From: Xylanibacter oryzae DSM 17970
GTDB taxonomy: Bacteria; Bacteroidota; Bacteroidia; Bacteroidales; Bacteroidaceae
Assembly (NCBI RefSeq): GCF_000585355.1
Contig: NZ_KK073873.1
Span: 1,638,703 to 1,702,702, forward strand
Reading direction: 5' to 3'
DNA length: 64,000 bases
Position 1 is the stretch's first letter. The number at the start of each line of letters is the position of its first letter. Positions 53,499-62,805 of this stretch are shown here, one piece after another. The position numbers and the translations under genes are program-made. Under the pieces are notes generated by a model. That model searched no databases and was not told the origin of the DNA. It saw only the letters and a list, made by a program, of their open reading frames with translations.

Positions 53499-54659
53499 AT
53501 GAGATTTGATTTTGATAAAATAATCTCACGTAGAGGAACGGATTCATACAAATGGGATTCGTCATCTGATGCTGATATATTACCTCTGTGGGTGGCTGAT
53601 ATGGATTTCCGTACTGCTCCGGCAATAACCGAAGCATTGAACAAACGTGTTGAGCATGGAATATTTGGATATGTAAAAGTCCCAGACAACTATTATAATG
53701 CAGTTACAAATTGGTTTAATAAGCGACATGGATGGCAAATGCAGAAAGAATGGATAATATATACTTCTGGAGTTGTGCCTGCCATATCGGCAATAATTAA
53801 GGCAATGACAGTGCCTGGTGACAGGGTCTTGATACAAACGCCGGTATACAACTGTTTTTTTTCATCAATACGAAATAATGGATGTGAGACTGTAACCAGT
53901 CCACTCTATTATCATGACAGCACATACTCTATTGATTTTGAAGACCTTGAGGCTAAAGCTTCAGACAAGAGAGTAAAAGTAATGCTTTTATGCAATCCGC
54001 ATAATCCGGCAGGAAGAGTTTGGACCCGTAAAGAATTGAAGAAGATTGGAGATATATGTTTGCGACACAATGTTTTCGTAATTGCAGATGAAATACATTG
54101 CGAATTAGTCTATAAAGGATATAAATATATACCTTTTGCATCCATCAGCAATGAATTTCTTATGAATTCCGCTACATGTACATCGCCTAGTAAAGCTTTT
54201 AATATTGCGGGATTGCAAATTGCAAATATCACAGTTGCAGACAAGGGGATAAGAGATAAAATAGACAAAGCTATCAATATCAATGAGGTTTGTGATGTCA
54301 ACCCGTTTGGAGTTATAGCTCTACAGGCTGCATACAACAACAGTGAGGAATGGCTTGATGAACTTATAGAATATCTACATGGCAACTATATGTATCTGTG
54401 CGATTTCTTCAAAAAGGAGATGCCAAAACTGCCTGTGACAAAACTTGAAGGTACATATCTTGTGTGGGTAGATTGTTCTGCTCTTGGTAAGTCATCACAT
54501 CAAATATATACAGAACTGATTGAGAAACAAAAAGTGCAATTAAATGAAGGAATTTTATATGGTTGCGATGGGGACAATTTTATGAGAATAAATATAGCTT
54601 GTCCACGACAATTGCTGTCTAAAGCTCTGAATAGAATTAAGGAGGTATGGAGTAAGTAA
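53499..54659 (+). CDS. PatB/MalY-type PLP-dependent aminotransferase/cystathionine beta-lyase
   Basis: This is a 386-residue cytosolic PLP enzyme of fold type I. Characteristic PatB/MalY start DFDKIISRRGTDSYKWD with PLWVADMDF, then YTSGVVPAISAII, PVYNCFF, CNPHNPAGRVW (substrate loop), ADEIHCEL (D197) and SPSKAFNIAGLQ with PLP lysine K232. These enzymes split C-S bonds in cystathionine or cysteine conjugates. The ATG at 53499 is used: an upstream TTG overlaps the DUF3737 stop. It is 3 bp before the MATE gene. The sulphur-amino-acid role is a family inference. Confidence 0.92.
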   Translation: MRFDFDKIISRRGTDSYKWDSSSDADILPLWVADMDFRTAPAITEALNKRVEHGIFGYVKVPDNYYNAVTNWFNKRHGWQMQKEWIIYTSGVVPAISAIIKAMTVPGDRVLIQTPVYNCFFSSIRNNGCETVTSPLYYHDSTYSIDFEDLEAKASDKRVKVMLLCNPHNPAGRVWTRKELKKIGDICLRHNVFVIADEIHCELVYKGYKYIPFASISNEFLMNSATCTSPSKAFNIAGLQIANITVADKGIRDKIDKAININEVCDVNPFGVIALQAAYNNSEEWLDELIEYLHGNYMYLCDFFKKEMPKLPVTKLEGTYLVWVDCSALGKSSHQIYTELIEKQKVQLNEGILYGCDGDNFMRINIACPRQLLSKALNRIKEVWSK

Positions 54660-54662
54660 TAT

Positions 54663-56009
54663 ATGAATGGTACAAAAGATCTAACAAAAGGTAGTGTAGG
54701 GCGTGAATTGTTTGCTCTTGCAGCACCAATTATGGCTACAACATTTATATCACTTGCCTATAACCTTACAGATGTTGCCTGGCTTGGGCATTGGAGCACT
54801 GATGCCGTGGCTGCTACTGGAGCAGCAGGTATGGTCATGTGGCTATTCCTTGCTATCGGCACTATGACAAGGGTCGGTGCTGAGGTCGCTGTCGGAATGC
54901 GACTTGGGCAAAAAGACAAGATGGCAGCCAAGGAAATGGCTTCACAGGATATAACATTAGCAGGAATTATTTCAATTGTTGTCACAGCAGTTGTCATGAT
55001 ATGGGCTGATGGATTTATCAAGCTCTTCGATGTCTCGCCCAGTATTGTTGTACAGGCCACAACATATATGCGTATCTTTATGTCAGCATCCCCTGCCCTA
55101 CTTATATCTATGGCATGTTCGGGAATATTCAATGCTGCAGGTAGAACTAAGATAACCTTTTATATCAACGGACTTGGGTTATTAGTTAATATGTCACTAG
55201 ATCCATTATTCATTTATGGATTCAAAATGGGTATAGCAGGTGCAGCACTTGCATCTTGGATTGCCGCAGTAACAGTGCTTGTAGCATTTATATATGAGTT
55301 GAAAGTAAAAAGCCGACTATTCGACGACTTCCATTTTATTGTAAAACCAGTATGGAATAAAATGCTTACTATAGCCAAGATAGGCGCACCAGTGGCTTCA
55401 TTTAATATTGTATTTGCAATTCTTGGATTTGTAATTACAGGTATGGCATCTAGAGAAGGTGGTGCAGTAGGGTTGTTAGCATACACTACGGGAGGTGATA
55501 TTGAAGCAATATGCTGGAACACTGCTCAGGGCATGAGTGAAGCATTAAGTGCATTTGTCGCTCAAAACTTTGGAGCAGGCAGAATGGACCGTGTTAAGAA
55601 ATCATACAATGTAGCGATGCTATTCTGTCTGTCTATCGGATTATTCTGTACAGTACTATTCGTTGGTTTTGGAGAAGATATATTCAGGATATTTGTACCT
55701 GATGTCAAAGCCTATACAGTAGGAGCTGAATATATGAGAATAGACGGATATTCGATGGTATTCATGATGCTTGAGATAGTTCATCAGGGAATGTTCTATG
55801 GTACCAACCGCTCAATGATACCGGCCGGTATAAGTATTGTAGGCAATATATTGCGTATTCCTATTGCCTTGCTATTAATATCATTTGGTATGGGACTGTC
55901 TGCAATCTGGTGGGCAATATGCACCAGTAGTATATCCAAAGGAGCTGTTTCCACATTATGGTATCAAATTTCAACGAAAAGAATAAAATATAAAAATATA
56001 GCTTTGTGA
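54663..56009 (+). CDS. MATE-family multidrug/cation exporter
   Basis: This is a 448-residue inner-membrane protein with about 12 hydrophobic segments. MATE features: LFALAAPIMATTFISLAYNLTDVAWLGHW in the first helix pair, ALLISMACSGIFNAAGRTK, and the repeat half beginning IAKIGAPVASFNIVFAILGFV, with SEALSAFVAQNFGAGRMDR. It exports small cationic molecules in exchange for sodium or protons. It ends the DUF3737-aminotransferase-MATE operon. The substrate is unknown. Confidence 0.93.
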   Translation: MNGTKDLTKGSVGRELFALAAPIMATTFISLAYNLTDVAWLGHWSTDAVAATGAAGMVMWLFLAIGTMTRVGAEVAVGMRLGQKDKMAAKEMASQDITLAGIISIVVTAVVMIWADGFIKLFDVSPSIVVQATTYMRIFMSASPALLISMACSGIFNAAGRTKITFYINGLGLLVNMSLDPLFIYGFKMGIAGAALASWIAAVTVLVAFIYELKVKSRLFDDFHFIVKPVWNKMLTIAKIGAPVASFNIVFAILGFVITGMASREGGAVGLLAYTTGGDIEAICWNTAQGMSEALSAFVAQNFGAGRMDRVKKSYNVAMLFCLSIGLFCTVLFVGFGEDIFRIFVPDVKAYTVGAEYMRIDGYSMVFMMLEIVHQGMFYGTNRSMIPAGISIVGNILRIPIALLLISFGMGLSAIWWAICTSSISKGAVSTLWYQISTKRIKYKNIAL

Positions 56010-56073
56010 TATATATATTTAAATAAAATGTACGTTTAGTAACAAAAAACTTGGTATTAGCAATAATAAGTAA

Positions 56074-56081
56074 TACCTTTG
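56074..56081 (+). promoter_or_regulatory. Candidate -7 box (TACCTTTG) of the outer-membrane receptor gene
   Basis: TACCTTTGC lies 21 bp before the ATG, and overlaps a TTG that would otherwise extend the frame, supporting the later start. TTGG sits at the -33 position. Confidence 0.6.
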
Positions 56082-56102
56082 CATCATAATAATAAAAAGA
56101 AG

Positions 56103-58571
56103 ATGAAAAAGGTATTGCTTGTTATTGTTGTAGTTTTTTGTTTTGCCATTAATTCTTTGGCTCAGACTACTATTGTAAAAGGAATTGTGTTAGATTCACT
56201 CACTCATGAGCCGGAGCCTTACGCGACTGTTAGAATTTTTCGCGATCACAAAACAGAAAGGCCTTCCTCGGCAGGTATTACTGACATAAAGGGAAAATTT
56301 AGTCAGAAAGTAAATGGGAAAGGTTTATATATGATGTACATCAGTTCTATGGGAAGAAAAGATATCGTACGCGAAATCAACCTTAACAACAACACAATTG
56401 ATTTCGGCACTATACTGATATGTAATGATGTAAAGACTCTTGACGGTGTCGTAGTAAAGGGTCAGAAACCACTTATAAAGATGGAAGCTGACAAGATGAC
56501 TTATAATGTCAGCAATGATGTGGATTCAAAATCAAGTACCGTACTAGACATGCTTCGAAAAGTACCTATGGTTACTGTTGATGGACAAGATAATATCACA
56601 GTAAACGGTAGTGGTAATTTTAAGGTTTATGTCAATGGAAAACCAAATCTTATGATAAGCAGCAATCCATCTCAAGTATTTAAGATGATGCCTGCTTCTG
56701 CTGTACAGAATATAGAGGTAATAACTAATCCCGGAGCAAAGTATGATGCTGAGGGTACAGGAGGTGTACTGAACATTATCATGAGTAGTGAGGCAGCCAG
56801 ATCTCAGAAGAATGATAATTATAACATCACCCTTACCGGCAATGGTGGTACAATGCCTACTTATGGAGGAGGTGTCTATGCAGCTATGCAGAAAGGCAAG
56901 TTCTCTGCATCTATGAATTTTAGTTCACAAAATGTCAACACCAACAATGTAACATCTGATATGACGCGCCAACAGGTGTCTCAATCAGGGACATCATCCA
57001 TAAACTCTAATACTTCATTAGATAATAAGATTCACTATAACATGGTCAATCTTAATATGAGTTATGAGATTGATTCACTTAGACTTGTTTCTACTACTTT
57101 TGGCATTTCAAAATTAAATCATAATCAAGACAATAACGGGAATACTGATGTTATTGGTTTAGGCAGTGACAGCCAATTTGGCTATAAGAGTTTGACTAAT
57201 AATAAAGACAACAGATACTCTATAAACGGAAGTATTGACTATCAGAGGCAATTTGCTCATCACAAAGGTCGCATGCTTACTCTATCCTATATGATAAGTT
57301 CTACACCTGACAAAAATAAGACATTAAATACTTTTGATGGAACAGGAACTTCATATTATAATCTAGGCAACAGATATACAGACGCACACACCAATACTCT
57401 TGAGCACACAGCACAAGTTGATTTCACTAATCCTATTGACACCAAGAGTACAATAGATATGGGACTGAAATATATCAGACGAAACAATTCATCTGTATCC
57501 GACTACTTTGACGTATTAGGAAATGTATACACAAAGAATAACACCAACAGTATTGATTATAGACATATCAATGATATAGCTGCAGCTTATGCAGAATATA
57601 ACTTCAACACTGCAAAGATGAATATGAAAGCAGGACTGAGATATGAACATACTTGGCAGAATGTTAAATATTTCTCTGACAATGGCGAAAACTTTAAACT
57701 TAATTATGGCAATCTGGTGCCATCGGCAAGCGTATCATATAATCTTGGTACAACAGGCAACATAGGTCTTACTTACAATATGAGAATAAGCCGTCCTGGA
57801 ATATCAATGCTAAATCCTTATATTAATCGTACAGACCCTACATCGATATCTTATGGTAATACAGATCTTAATTGTGAAAAATCACACACTATAAGCGCTG
57901 TATACAACTACTTCACTCCTAAATTCATATTAAATCTTACTCTACGCCAGAGCCTTTGCAACAACTCGATAGCACAGTACAGCTCATACAGTAACAACAT
58001 TCTTAACACTACATATGGCAATGTTGTCAAGAACCATCAGACAGGACTGAATACATTTATCAGTTGGAGTCCTACAACAGCAACACGGTTCATGATAAAT
58101 GGAAGTTTGGAGTATGCCGACATGAAGAGCAATCAACTTGGCTATAGTAACAATGGATGGCAAGGAAACTGCATGGCAGGATTACAGCAAACAATGCCTC
58201 TGAATATACGTCTGGGATTGAATCTTATTAACAGCACAAAGAGCTATAACATACAGGGTTGGAGTTCAGGATATAACATTGCCGTTGTATCTTTAAGTCG
58301 TTCTTTTATGAAAGATGAACGACTGAGTATCAGCGCAATGGCAATATCGCCTCTATCAGGTAAAAATATTAATATCGAAAGTTACTCTGAAGGTACAGGA
58401 TTTAATACCCGTAATAATATTCATATAGACTTACGTATGATAAACTTCACCGTTACTTATAAATTAGGTCATACATCAACTGTTAAGAAAGCACAGCGTA
58501 CAATAAATAATACAGATGTGAAACAGGTTGAGAACAACACCAATAACGTTGAGCAGATTATAATTAAATAA
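56103..58571 (+). CDS. TonB-dependent receptor-like outer-membrane barrel protein
   Basis: This is an 822-residue protein with signal peptide (MKKVLLVIVVVFCFAINSLAQ) and a CarboxypepD_reg-like domain (VKGIVLDSLTHEPEPYATVRI). The plug follows: LDGVVVKGQKPLIKMEADKM, STVLDMLRKVPMVTVDGQDN, VYVNGKPNLM, PGAKYDAEGTGGVLNIIM, then a long beta-barrel of the outer_membrane_beta-barrel_3 type. It lacks SusC-specific motifs and has no SusD neighbour, so it belongs to the stand-alone receptor group with unknown ligand. It is a single-gene unit closed by a terminator. Confidence 0.9.
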   Translation: MKKVLLVIVVVFCFAINSLAQTTIVKGIVLDSLTHEPEPYATVRIFRDHKTERPSSAGITDIKGKFSQKVNGKGLYMMYISSMGRKDIVREINLNNNTIDFGTILICNDVKTLDGVVVKGQKPLIKMEADKMTYNVSNDVDSKSSTVLDMLRKVPMVTVDGQDNITVNGSGNFKVYVNGKPNLMISSNPSQVFKMMPASAVQNIEVITNPGAKYDAEGTGGVLNIIMSSEAARSQKNDNYNITLTGNGGTMPTYGGGVYAAMQKGKFSASMNFSSQNVNTNNVTSDMTRQQVSQSGTSSINSNTSLDNKIHYNMVNLNMSYEIDSLRLVSTTFGISKLNHNQDNNGNTDVIGLGSDSQFGYKSLTNNKDNRYSINGSIDYQRQFAHHKGRMLTLSYMISSTPDKNKTLNTFDGTGTSYYNLGNRYTDAHTNTLEHTAQVDFTNPIDTKSTIDMGLKYIRRNNSSVSDYFDVLGNVYTKNNTNSIDYRHINDIAAAYAEYNFNTAKMNMKAGLRYEHTWQNVKYFSDNGENFKLNYGNLVPSASVSYNLGTTGNIGLTYNMRISRPGISMLNPYINRTDPTSISYGNTDLNCEKSHTISAVYNYFTPKFILNLTLRQSLCNNSIAQYSSYSNNILNTTYGNVVKNHQTGLNTFISWSPTTATRFMINGSLEYADMKSNQLGYSNNGWQGNCMAGLQQTMPLNIRLGLNLINSTKSYNIQGWSSGYNIAVVSLSRSFMKDERLSISAMAISPLSGKNINIESYSEGTGFNTRNNIHIDLRMINFTVTYKLGHTSTVKKAQRTINNTDVKQVENNTNNVEQIIIK

Positions 58572-58594
58572 AGATTTCTAATTAAGATATACTT

Positions 58595-58635
58595 AAACCG
58601 GTGGCAAGATAAATATTAGTCTTGCCACCGGTTTT
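58595..58635. terminator. Bidirectional terminator between convergent genes
   Basis: AAACCGGTGGCAAGA (58595-58609) and its exact complement (58620-58634) form a 15-bp stem with A and T runs at both ends. It serves the receptor gene and the convergent histidine kinase gene. Confidence 0.92.
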
Positions 58636-58661
58636 CATATTAACCACAATTTATTAATTGT

Positions 58662-61379
58662 TTAGCACCTACACTCGCAAGGTATCCACATCCAGAATGT
58701 AGAACCTTTGCCAAGTTTAGATTCTACTCCGACCTCCCCATTAAACAGACTCGCAATATCTTTGCATATGGATAGTCCCAGACCAGTGCCTTGAACAAAC
58801 GAATCTAATTTCTCAAACCTATTAAACACAAGATCTTTCTTTTCATATGGAATTCCGATACCTGTATCTTCTACAAAGATACGAAGTCCATTATTAACAC
58901 ATTCATAACCCATACGTATATATCCCTCCGATGTATATTTCACTGCATTAGTAAGAAAATTGGTCAGAACCTGTGTAAAGCGCACCCTGTCTGTATCAAT
59001 AAAACATTTTGTATTAGTAGATTCAAATATCATCTTTACTTTAGAATCGACAAGTTGCCGTGCAAATACTTCATGATACTCTTTGAATATAGCCTCTATA
59101 TCAACAGACTCTATACTCAATGGCATTGTACCCGATTCTATTTTTGACAAATCTAGCACGTCATCAATTATCTTAAGCAACCTTTCATTGTTAAGCTTTA
59201 TTATATCTACAAAGGTCTTTTTATCCTTTTCATCATTTGTATATTGCAACAAATCAGAGAAGCCGATTATAGAGTTAAGAGGTGTACGTATCTCATGACT
59301 GACATTGGCTATAAAAGCAGATTTCAGCTTATCTGCCTTCTGGGCTTCTTCCTTCTCATGTTCCAATTGTTTCTGTATATCAATAAGTCTTGTTATATTT
59401 ATACTCAGACCTATATAATATTCTATTTCTCCTTCTTTATTTCTAAAAGGAGTACCCTCAACACTATAACATGCCGGTCGATAATCCACATAGAATCTAT
59501 CAAAATTAATCTGAGTACTAAAAGAATTTGCATGACGTTGATCCATCGCAAGGAATAAATCAATAAATTTTTGTTTATCCTCGTCAGCGACATATTGCAC
59601 AATATCTTTCCATTCCATATCTTCAGGAATAACAAGATTACCATCCAGCGAAGTTCGTTTATGGGTTTCAGGGTTATATTTCCATGTAAGAATACCACTG
59701 GATTTCAGCACATACTTCATTCTGAAAGCATAATCTTCAACTTGTTTTCTTAAAGTCTCACGCTCTGTCAGGTCATTATTGTTAACAACGATACATAACA
59801 GTTTGTTATCAGATGTATATACAGGACTAATGAATGTCTCAATATAGTGTACTCCTGTTTTGTCTCTCAAACCATAATTCTTAAATTCTTTATATTTATC
59901 AAAATCATCATATAGAATAAAATTATCCTTATGTAAATCATTTTTATTAATATATCCCTTTAGTTGTGGATATTCAAAAAGATTCGGTCGTGAGTCAAGG
60001 AAAGCTTGTCTATCGCTGACACCGAATATATTGCAAGCAGCATCATTTATTTTCATAAGATAGCCATCTGCATCAAAGTATTGCATACCTATAGAAGTAT
60101 TGTTGAACATTACTTCATGATCTTTAAGCAGTTCTTTGATTTTGTTCTCTTTGTTTATGCTTTCGGTCACATCCTTATGTGTTCCAATAATCTTTTCCAC
60201 CTCACCTTTATCATCACGCAGAGAATGCAGTTCTTTCTCAATATAGCGCCAATTTTTATTCCCTGTGTTATCCATACGTACGCATATAGAACCCTCTGGC
60301 GGATTACCTTCTATAGACATTTGTATAGCGTCTGCAAAAATGTTAACATCATCAGGGTGGAACATTTTAAGTTCATCTTCGTAAAGACGCCCATCAGCAG
60401 GGAAATAGTCACAGAATATATTATAGAATCGTCTTTTCTCTATATTGTATCCCCATATCCCTATTTCACCTGCGTGAAGTGAAATTGCAAGACTATGCTG
60501 ATTACGCTCCAACTGGCGTTTGGCTTTCCTTATTTTATAGCGCAACAAGGCGTTAAACGCTATAAAAAGAAATATGATTACAGCAAAAGCTGTAACTACT
60601 CTATAGATTATGTTTAGATAGAACATCGATTTATCACGCTCAAACCATTTAGAATGAATTTTATCATAAATACCCTCACTCTTCAAGTCGTATACTATAA
60701 GACATACTTTTGTTAAAAGCATATAATTAGTACCCGACAAACACAATTTTTCAGGAGGTAAACCCACATCAGCACAGCCAAAGTTGTTGTGATCTGCTAT
60801 ATACCTGGCTGTTTCTATATTGCATAATATTGCATCACATTTTAAGTGCTTTAGCATATATGTTGCCTGCATAAGATCTTCTACAGGCAAGACCTTTATG
60901 TTCAGGTTCAAATAGCGTAGCATATATTCAAGATAAGAACCTTTCTCTACTGCCACACGTTTATTTTTCAGTTGTTTATAATATAGAATAGGTTCTTTCA
61001 ACTTATTATACACAACGCCATCTTTAGCATAGCTGTAAACAGAGCCATAAAATATAGATTTTGTTTTGACGTTGTTGTATGTCATTTCCAAAATCAAATC
61101 TGTTTTTCCTGATTCTGCAACTTTCTGTAATTCCTCGCGTGACATTAATCGGATGGTATATCTTTTATGCATTCTCTTCATAACCTCTTTTAGTACGTCA
61201 ACGCAAAAGCCATCAGGTTTACCCTTTTCGTTAATAAATTCGCATGGTGGATAATATTTATTACCAACTATATCTATCACATCTGGTATGGTATCAGAAT
61301 TCAAATTTCTGCCTCTTACTGTCAATGAGGACAATATCATCAAGACAGTAAAAACTGTAAAGACAATTACTTTTTTCAT
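58662..61379 (-). CDS. Membrane histidine kinase with periplasmic solute-binding sensor and PAS domains
   Basis: This is a 905-residue sensor. After a signal-like N-terminal helix, residues about 35-245 resemble a SBP_bac_3 periplasmic binding domain (NKYYPPCEFINEKGKPDGFCVDVLKEVMKRM, KTDLILEMTYN, AVEKGSYLEYML). A membrane segment at about 255-280 leads to two or three PAS regions (GEIGIWGYNIEKRRFYN; MFNNTSIGMQYFDADGYL; VLKSSGILTWKYNPE). The kinase core has phospho-His695 in NVSHEIRTPLNS, N-box TNFLTNAVKYT, DTGIGIP and GTGLGLSICKDI. There is no receiver domain and no adjacent regulator. Ligand is probably a small organic solute, perhaps an amino acid; this is inference. Confidence 0.92.
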   Translation of the reverse strand: MKKVIVFTVFTVLMILSSLTVRGRNLNSDTIPDVIDIVGNKYYPPCEFINEKGKPDGFCVDVLKEVMKRMHKRYTIRLMSREELQKVAESGKTDLILEMTYNNVKTKSIFYGSVYSYAKDGVVYNKLKEPILYYKQLKNKRVAVEKGSYLEYMLRYLNLNIKVLPVEDLMQATYMLKHLKCDAILCNIETARYIADHNNFGCADVGLPPEKLCLSGTNYMLLTKVCLIVYDLKSEGIYDKIHSKWFERDKSMFYLNIIYRVVTAFAVIIFLFIAFNALLRYKIRKAKRQLERNQHSLAISLHAGEIGIWGYNIEKRRFYNIFCDYFPADGRLYEDELKMFHPDDVNIFADAIQMSIEGNPPEGSICVRMDNTGNKNWRYIEKELHSLRDDKGEVEKIIGTHKDVTESINKENKIKELLKDHEVMFNNTSIGMQYFDADGYLMKINDAACNIFGVSDRQAFLDSRPNLFEYPQLKGYINKNDLHKDNFILYDDFDKYKEFKNYGLRDKTGVHYIETFISPVYTSDNKLLCIVVNNNDLTERETLRKQVEDYAFRMKYVLKSSGILTWKYNPETHKRTSLDGNLVIPEDMEWKDIVQYVADEDKQKFIDLFLAMDQRHANSFSTQINFDRFYVDYRPACYSVEGTPFRNKEGEIEYYIGLSINITRLIDIQKQLEHEKEEAQKADKLKSAFIANVSHEIRTPLNSIIGFSDLLQYTNDEKDKKTFVDIIKLNNERLLKIIDDVLDLSKIESGTMPLSIESVDIEAIFKEYHEVFARQLVDSKVKMIFESTNTKCFIDTDRVRFTQVLTNFLTNAVKYTSEGYIRMGYECVNNGLRIFVEDTGIGIPYEKKDLVFNRFEKLDSFVQGTGLGLSICKDIASLFNGEVGVESKLGKGSTFWMWIPCECRC

Positions 61380-61411
61380 AGTTTTTGAATATTAAGACCA
61401 TAACTACGCCG

Positions 61412-61419
61412 CAAATATA
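61412..61419 (-). promoter_or_regulatory. Candidate -7 box (TATATTTG) of the histidine kinase gene
   Basis: The minus strand reads TATATTTGC 32 bp before the ATG. No well-placed -33 box. Confidence 0.5.
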
Positions 61420-61617
61420 TACAATTTATTTTACAATTGCATTATTTTACATTATTTTTCTTTTTAAAGGTTAATATTATTAAATAAGGACGTTTTAGAC
61501 TATCGTATAATAATCATCTGTATTTGAATATTTTTTATATTATTAGTAGCCGAAACCTCAACATAAAACGTATAAAGATAATAGTATCTCCATTTTATAT
61601 TTTGCAAATATAACGTT

Positions 61618-61669
61618 TGCGGCAGACCTTTCATACATTACAAAAATAAGTATGAATAAGTCTGCCGCA
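61618..61669 (-). terminator. Hairpin after the YeiH-like gene
   Basis: TGCGGCAGAC (61618-61627) pairs with GTCTGCCGCA (61660-61669), with an inner TTCATAC/GTATGAA stem. It begins 26 bp after the stop of the YeiH-like gene. There is no strong T tract on either side. Confidence 0.7.
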
Positions 61670-61695
61670 GAATTTCTAAATATGTAATATTATAT

Positions 61696-62730
61696 TTATA
61701 CAAGTATAGGCACCAGATATTTTGCCAACGCATATCCCCCGAATATGAGCCACATATAGAGTATTGAAGCCAATAGAAAGGGTTTCATGCCTGCCTTACG
61801 AAATTTATCGATGCTTGTCTCCGCCCCGAGCGCCGTCATCGCCATGGTGAGTAAGAACACATCAAATGTATTGATAAATGAAACCAAAGCGGCAGGCAAC
61901 AAATTGAGCGAATTAAAACCTATTACCACAAGGAACAGTACTGCAAACCATGGTATGGATATTTTACGACCACTCTCCTGCTCTACTCCTTTTTGAGCTG
62001 CTGCACGGGCAACATCCCAACTTATAACAAGTAGCACAGGAACCAGCATCATCACTCTTATCATCTTTACGATTATGGCATAATCAGATACAGCCTTTCC
62101 CATCGCATTACCTGCCCCTACTACGTGTGCTACCTCATGAATGGTAGAACCTGTAAAGATGCCCATCTGCTCGGGAGATATAGCGAAAACACCATTTCTG
62201 TAAAGTATTGGATAGAGAAACATTGATATTGTGCCGAATATTACTACCGTAGATACAGCAACAGCTGTTTTGTAGGGTTTTATCTTAATGGCCGATTCTG
62301 CTCCGAGAATAGCTGCCGCTCCGCAAATGCCACTGCCTACTGAGGTAAGAAGCGCCACACCACGGTCCATCTTGAGCATTCTGCCTATCATAACCCCACC
62401 ACTTATTGTTACTGTCACTATTATTGCATCTATTATTATAGCCGGCAGTCCCACAGTTGTTACATCCTGAAATGTTAGTTTAAATCCATACAATATTACA
62501 CCTATACGCAATATACGCTTAGCGCAAAACTGTATTCCTGGCACCCAGGTATCAGGCAGATTATTACGCAGACTGTTGGCGTATAGCATACCAAGTATGA
62601 TACCTATAATCATAGGACTGAACGATATACTCTTTGCAAAAGGCATATCGCCTAAATAAAATGCCGCACAAGAGAACAAGGTTATTAATAAGACACCGTG
62701 AAGCATGCTGCTTCTGTTTTCACTTAACAT
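61696..62730 (-). CDS. YeiH/PSE-family putative sulfate exporter
   Basis: This is a 344-residue inner-membrane protein with about ten hydrophobic segments. Conserved features are SPMIIGIILGMLYANS, RILRIGVILYGFKLTFQDV, SVGSGICGAAAILGAESAIK (a glycine-rich central loop), GIFTGSTIHEVAHVVGAG and KIPWFAVLFLVVIGFNSL, matching the YeiH family. The family is annotated as putative sulfate/anion exporters; function is not well proven. A LysR regulator lies 75 bp upstream on the same strand, the usual partner in many bacteria, and probably controls it. Confidence 0.9.
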   Translation of the reverse strand: MLSENRSSMLHGVLLITLFSCAAFYLGDMPFAKSISFSPMIIGIILGMLYANSLRNNLPDTWVPGIQFCAKRILRIGVILYGFKLTFQDVTTVGLPAIIIDAIIVTVTISGGVMIGRMLKMDRGVALLTSVGSGICGAAAILGAESAIKIKPYKTAVAVSTVVIFGTISMFLYPILYRNGVFAISPEQMGIFTGSTIHEVAHVVGAGNAMGKAVSDYAIIVKMIRVMMLVPVLLVISWDVARAAAQKGVEQESGRKISIPWFAVLFLVVIGFNSLNLLPAALVSFINTFDVFLLTMAMTALGAETSIDKFRKAGMKPFLLASILYMWLIFGGYALAKYLVPILV

Positions 62731-62763
62731 ATTCTTTCCTTTTTAGTTTGATTTTTCAGACTG

Positions 62764-62771
62764 CAAAGGTA
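62764..62771 (-). promoter_or_regulatory. Candidate -7 box (TACCTTTG) of the YeiH-like gene
   Basis: The minus strand reads TACCTTTGC 33 bp before the ATG, between the LysR stop and the exporter. It gives the exporter its own promoter, possibly LysR-controlled. Confidence 0.6.
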
Positions 62772-62805
62772 TGAAGAATATCAGTGCGGTGTATATATAT
62801 TATAA

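Larger units (their letters stand above)
61380..61695. other. Spacer with kinase promoter and terminator-like hairpin
   Basis: No gene. It holds the histidine kinase -7 box near 61412 and a GC-rich hairpin near 61618; the sequence between is AT-rich and featureless. Confidence 0.6.
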
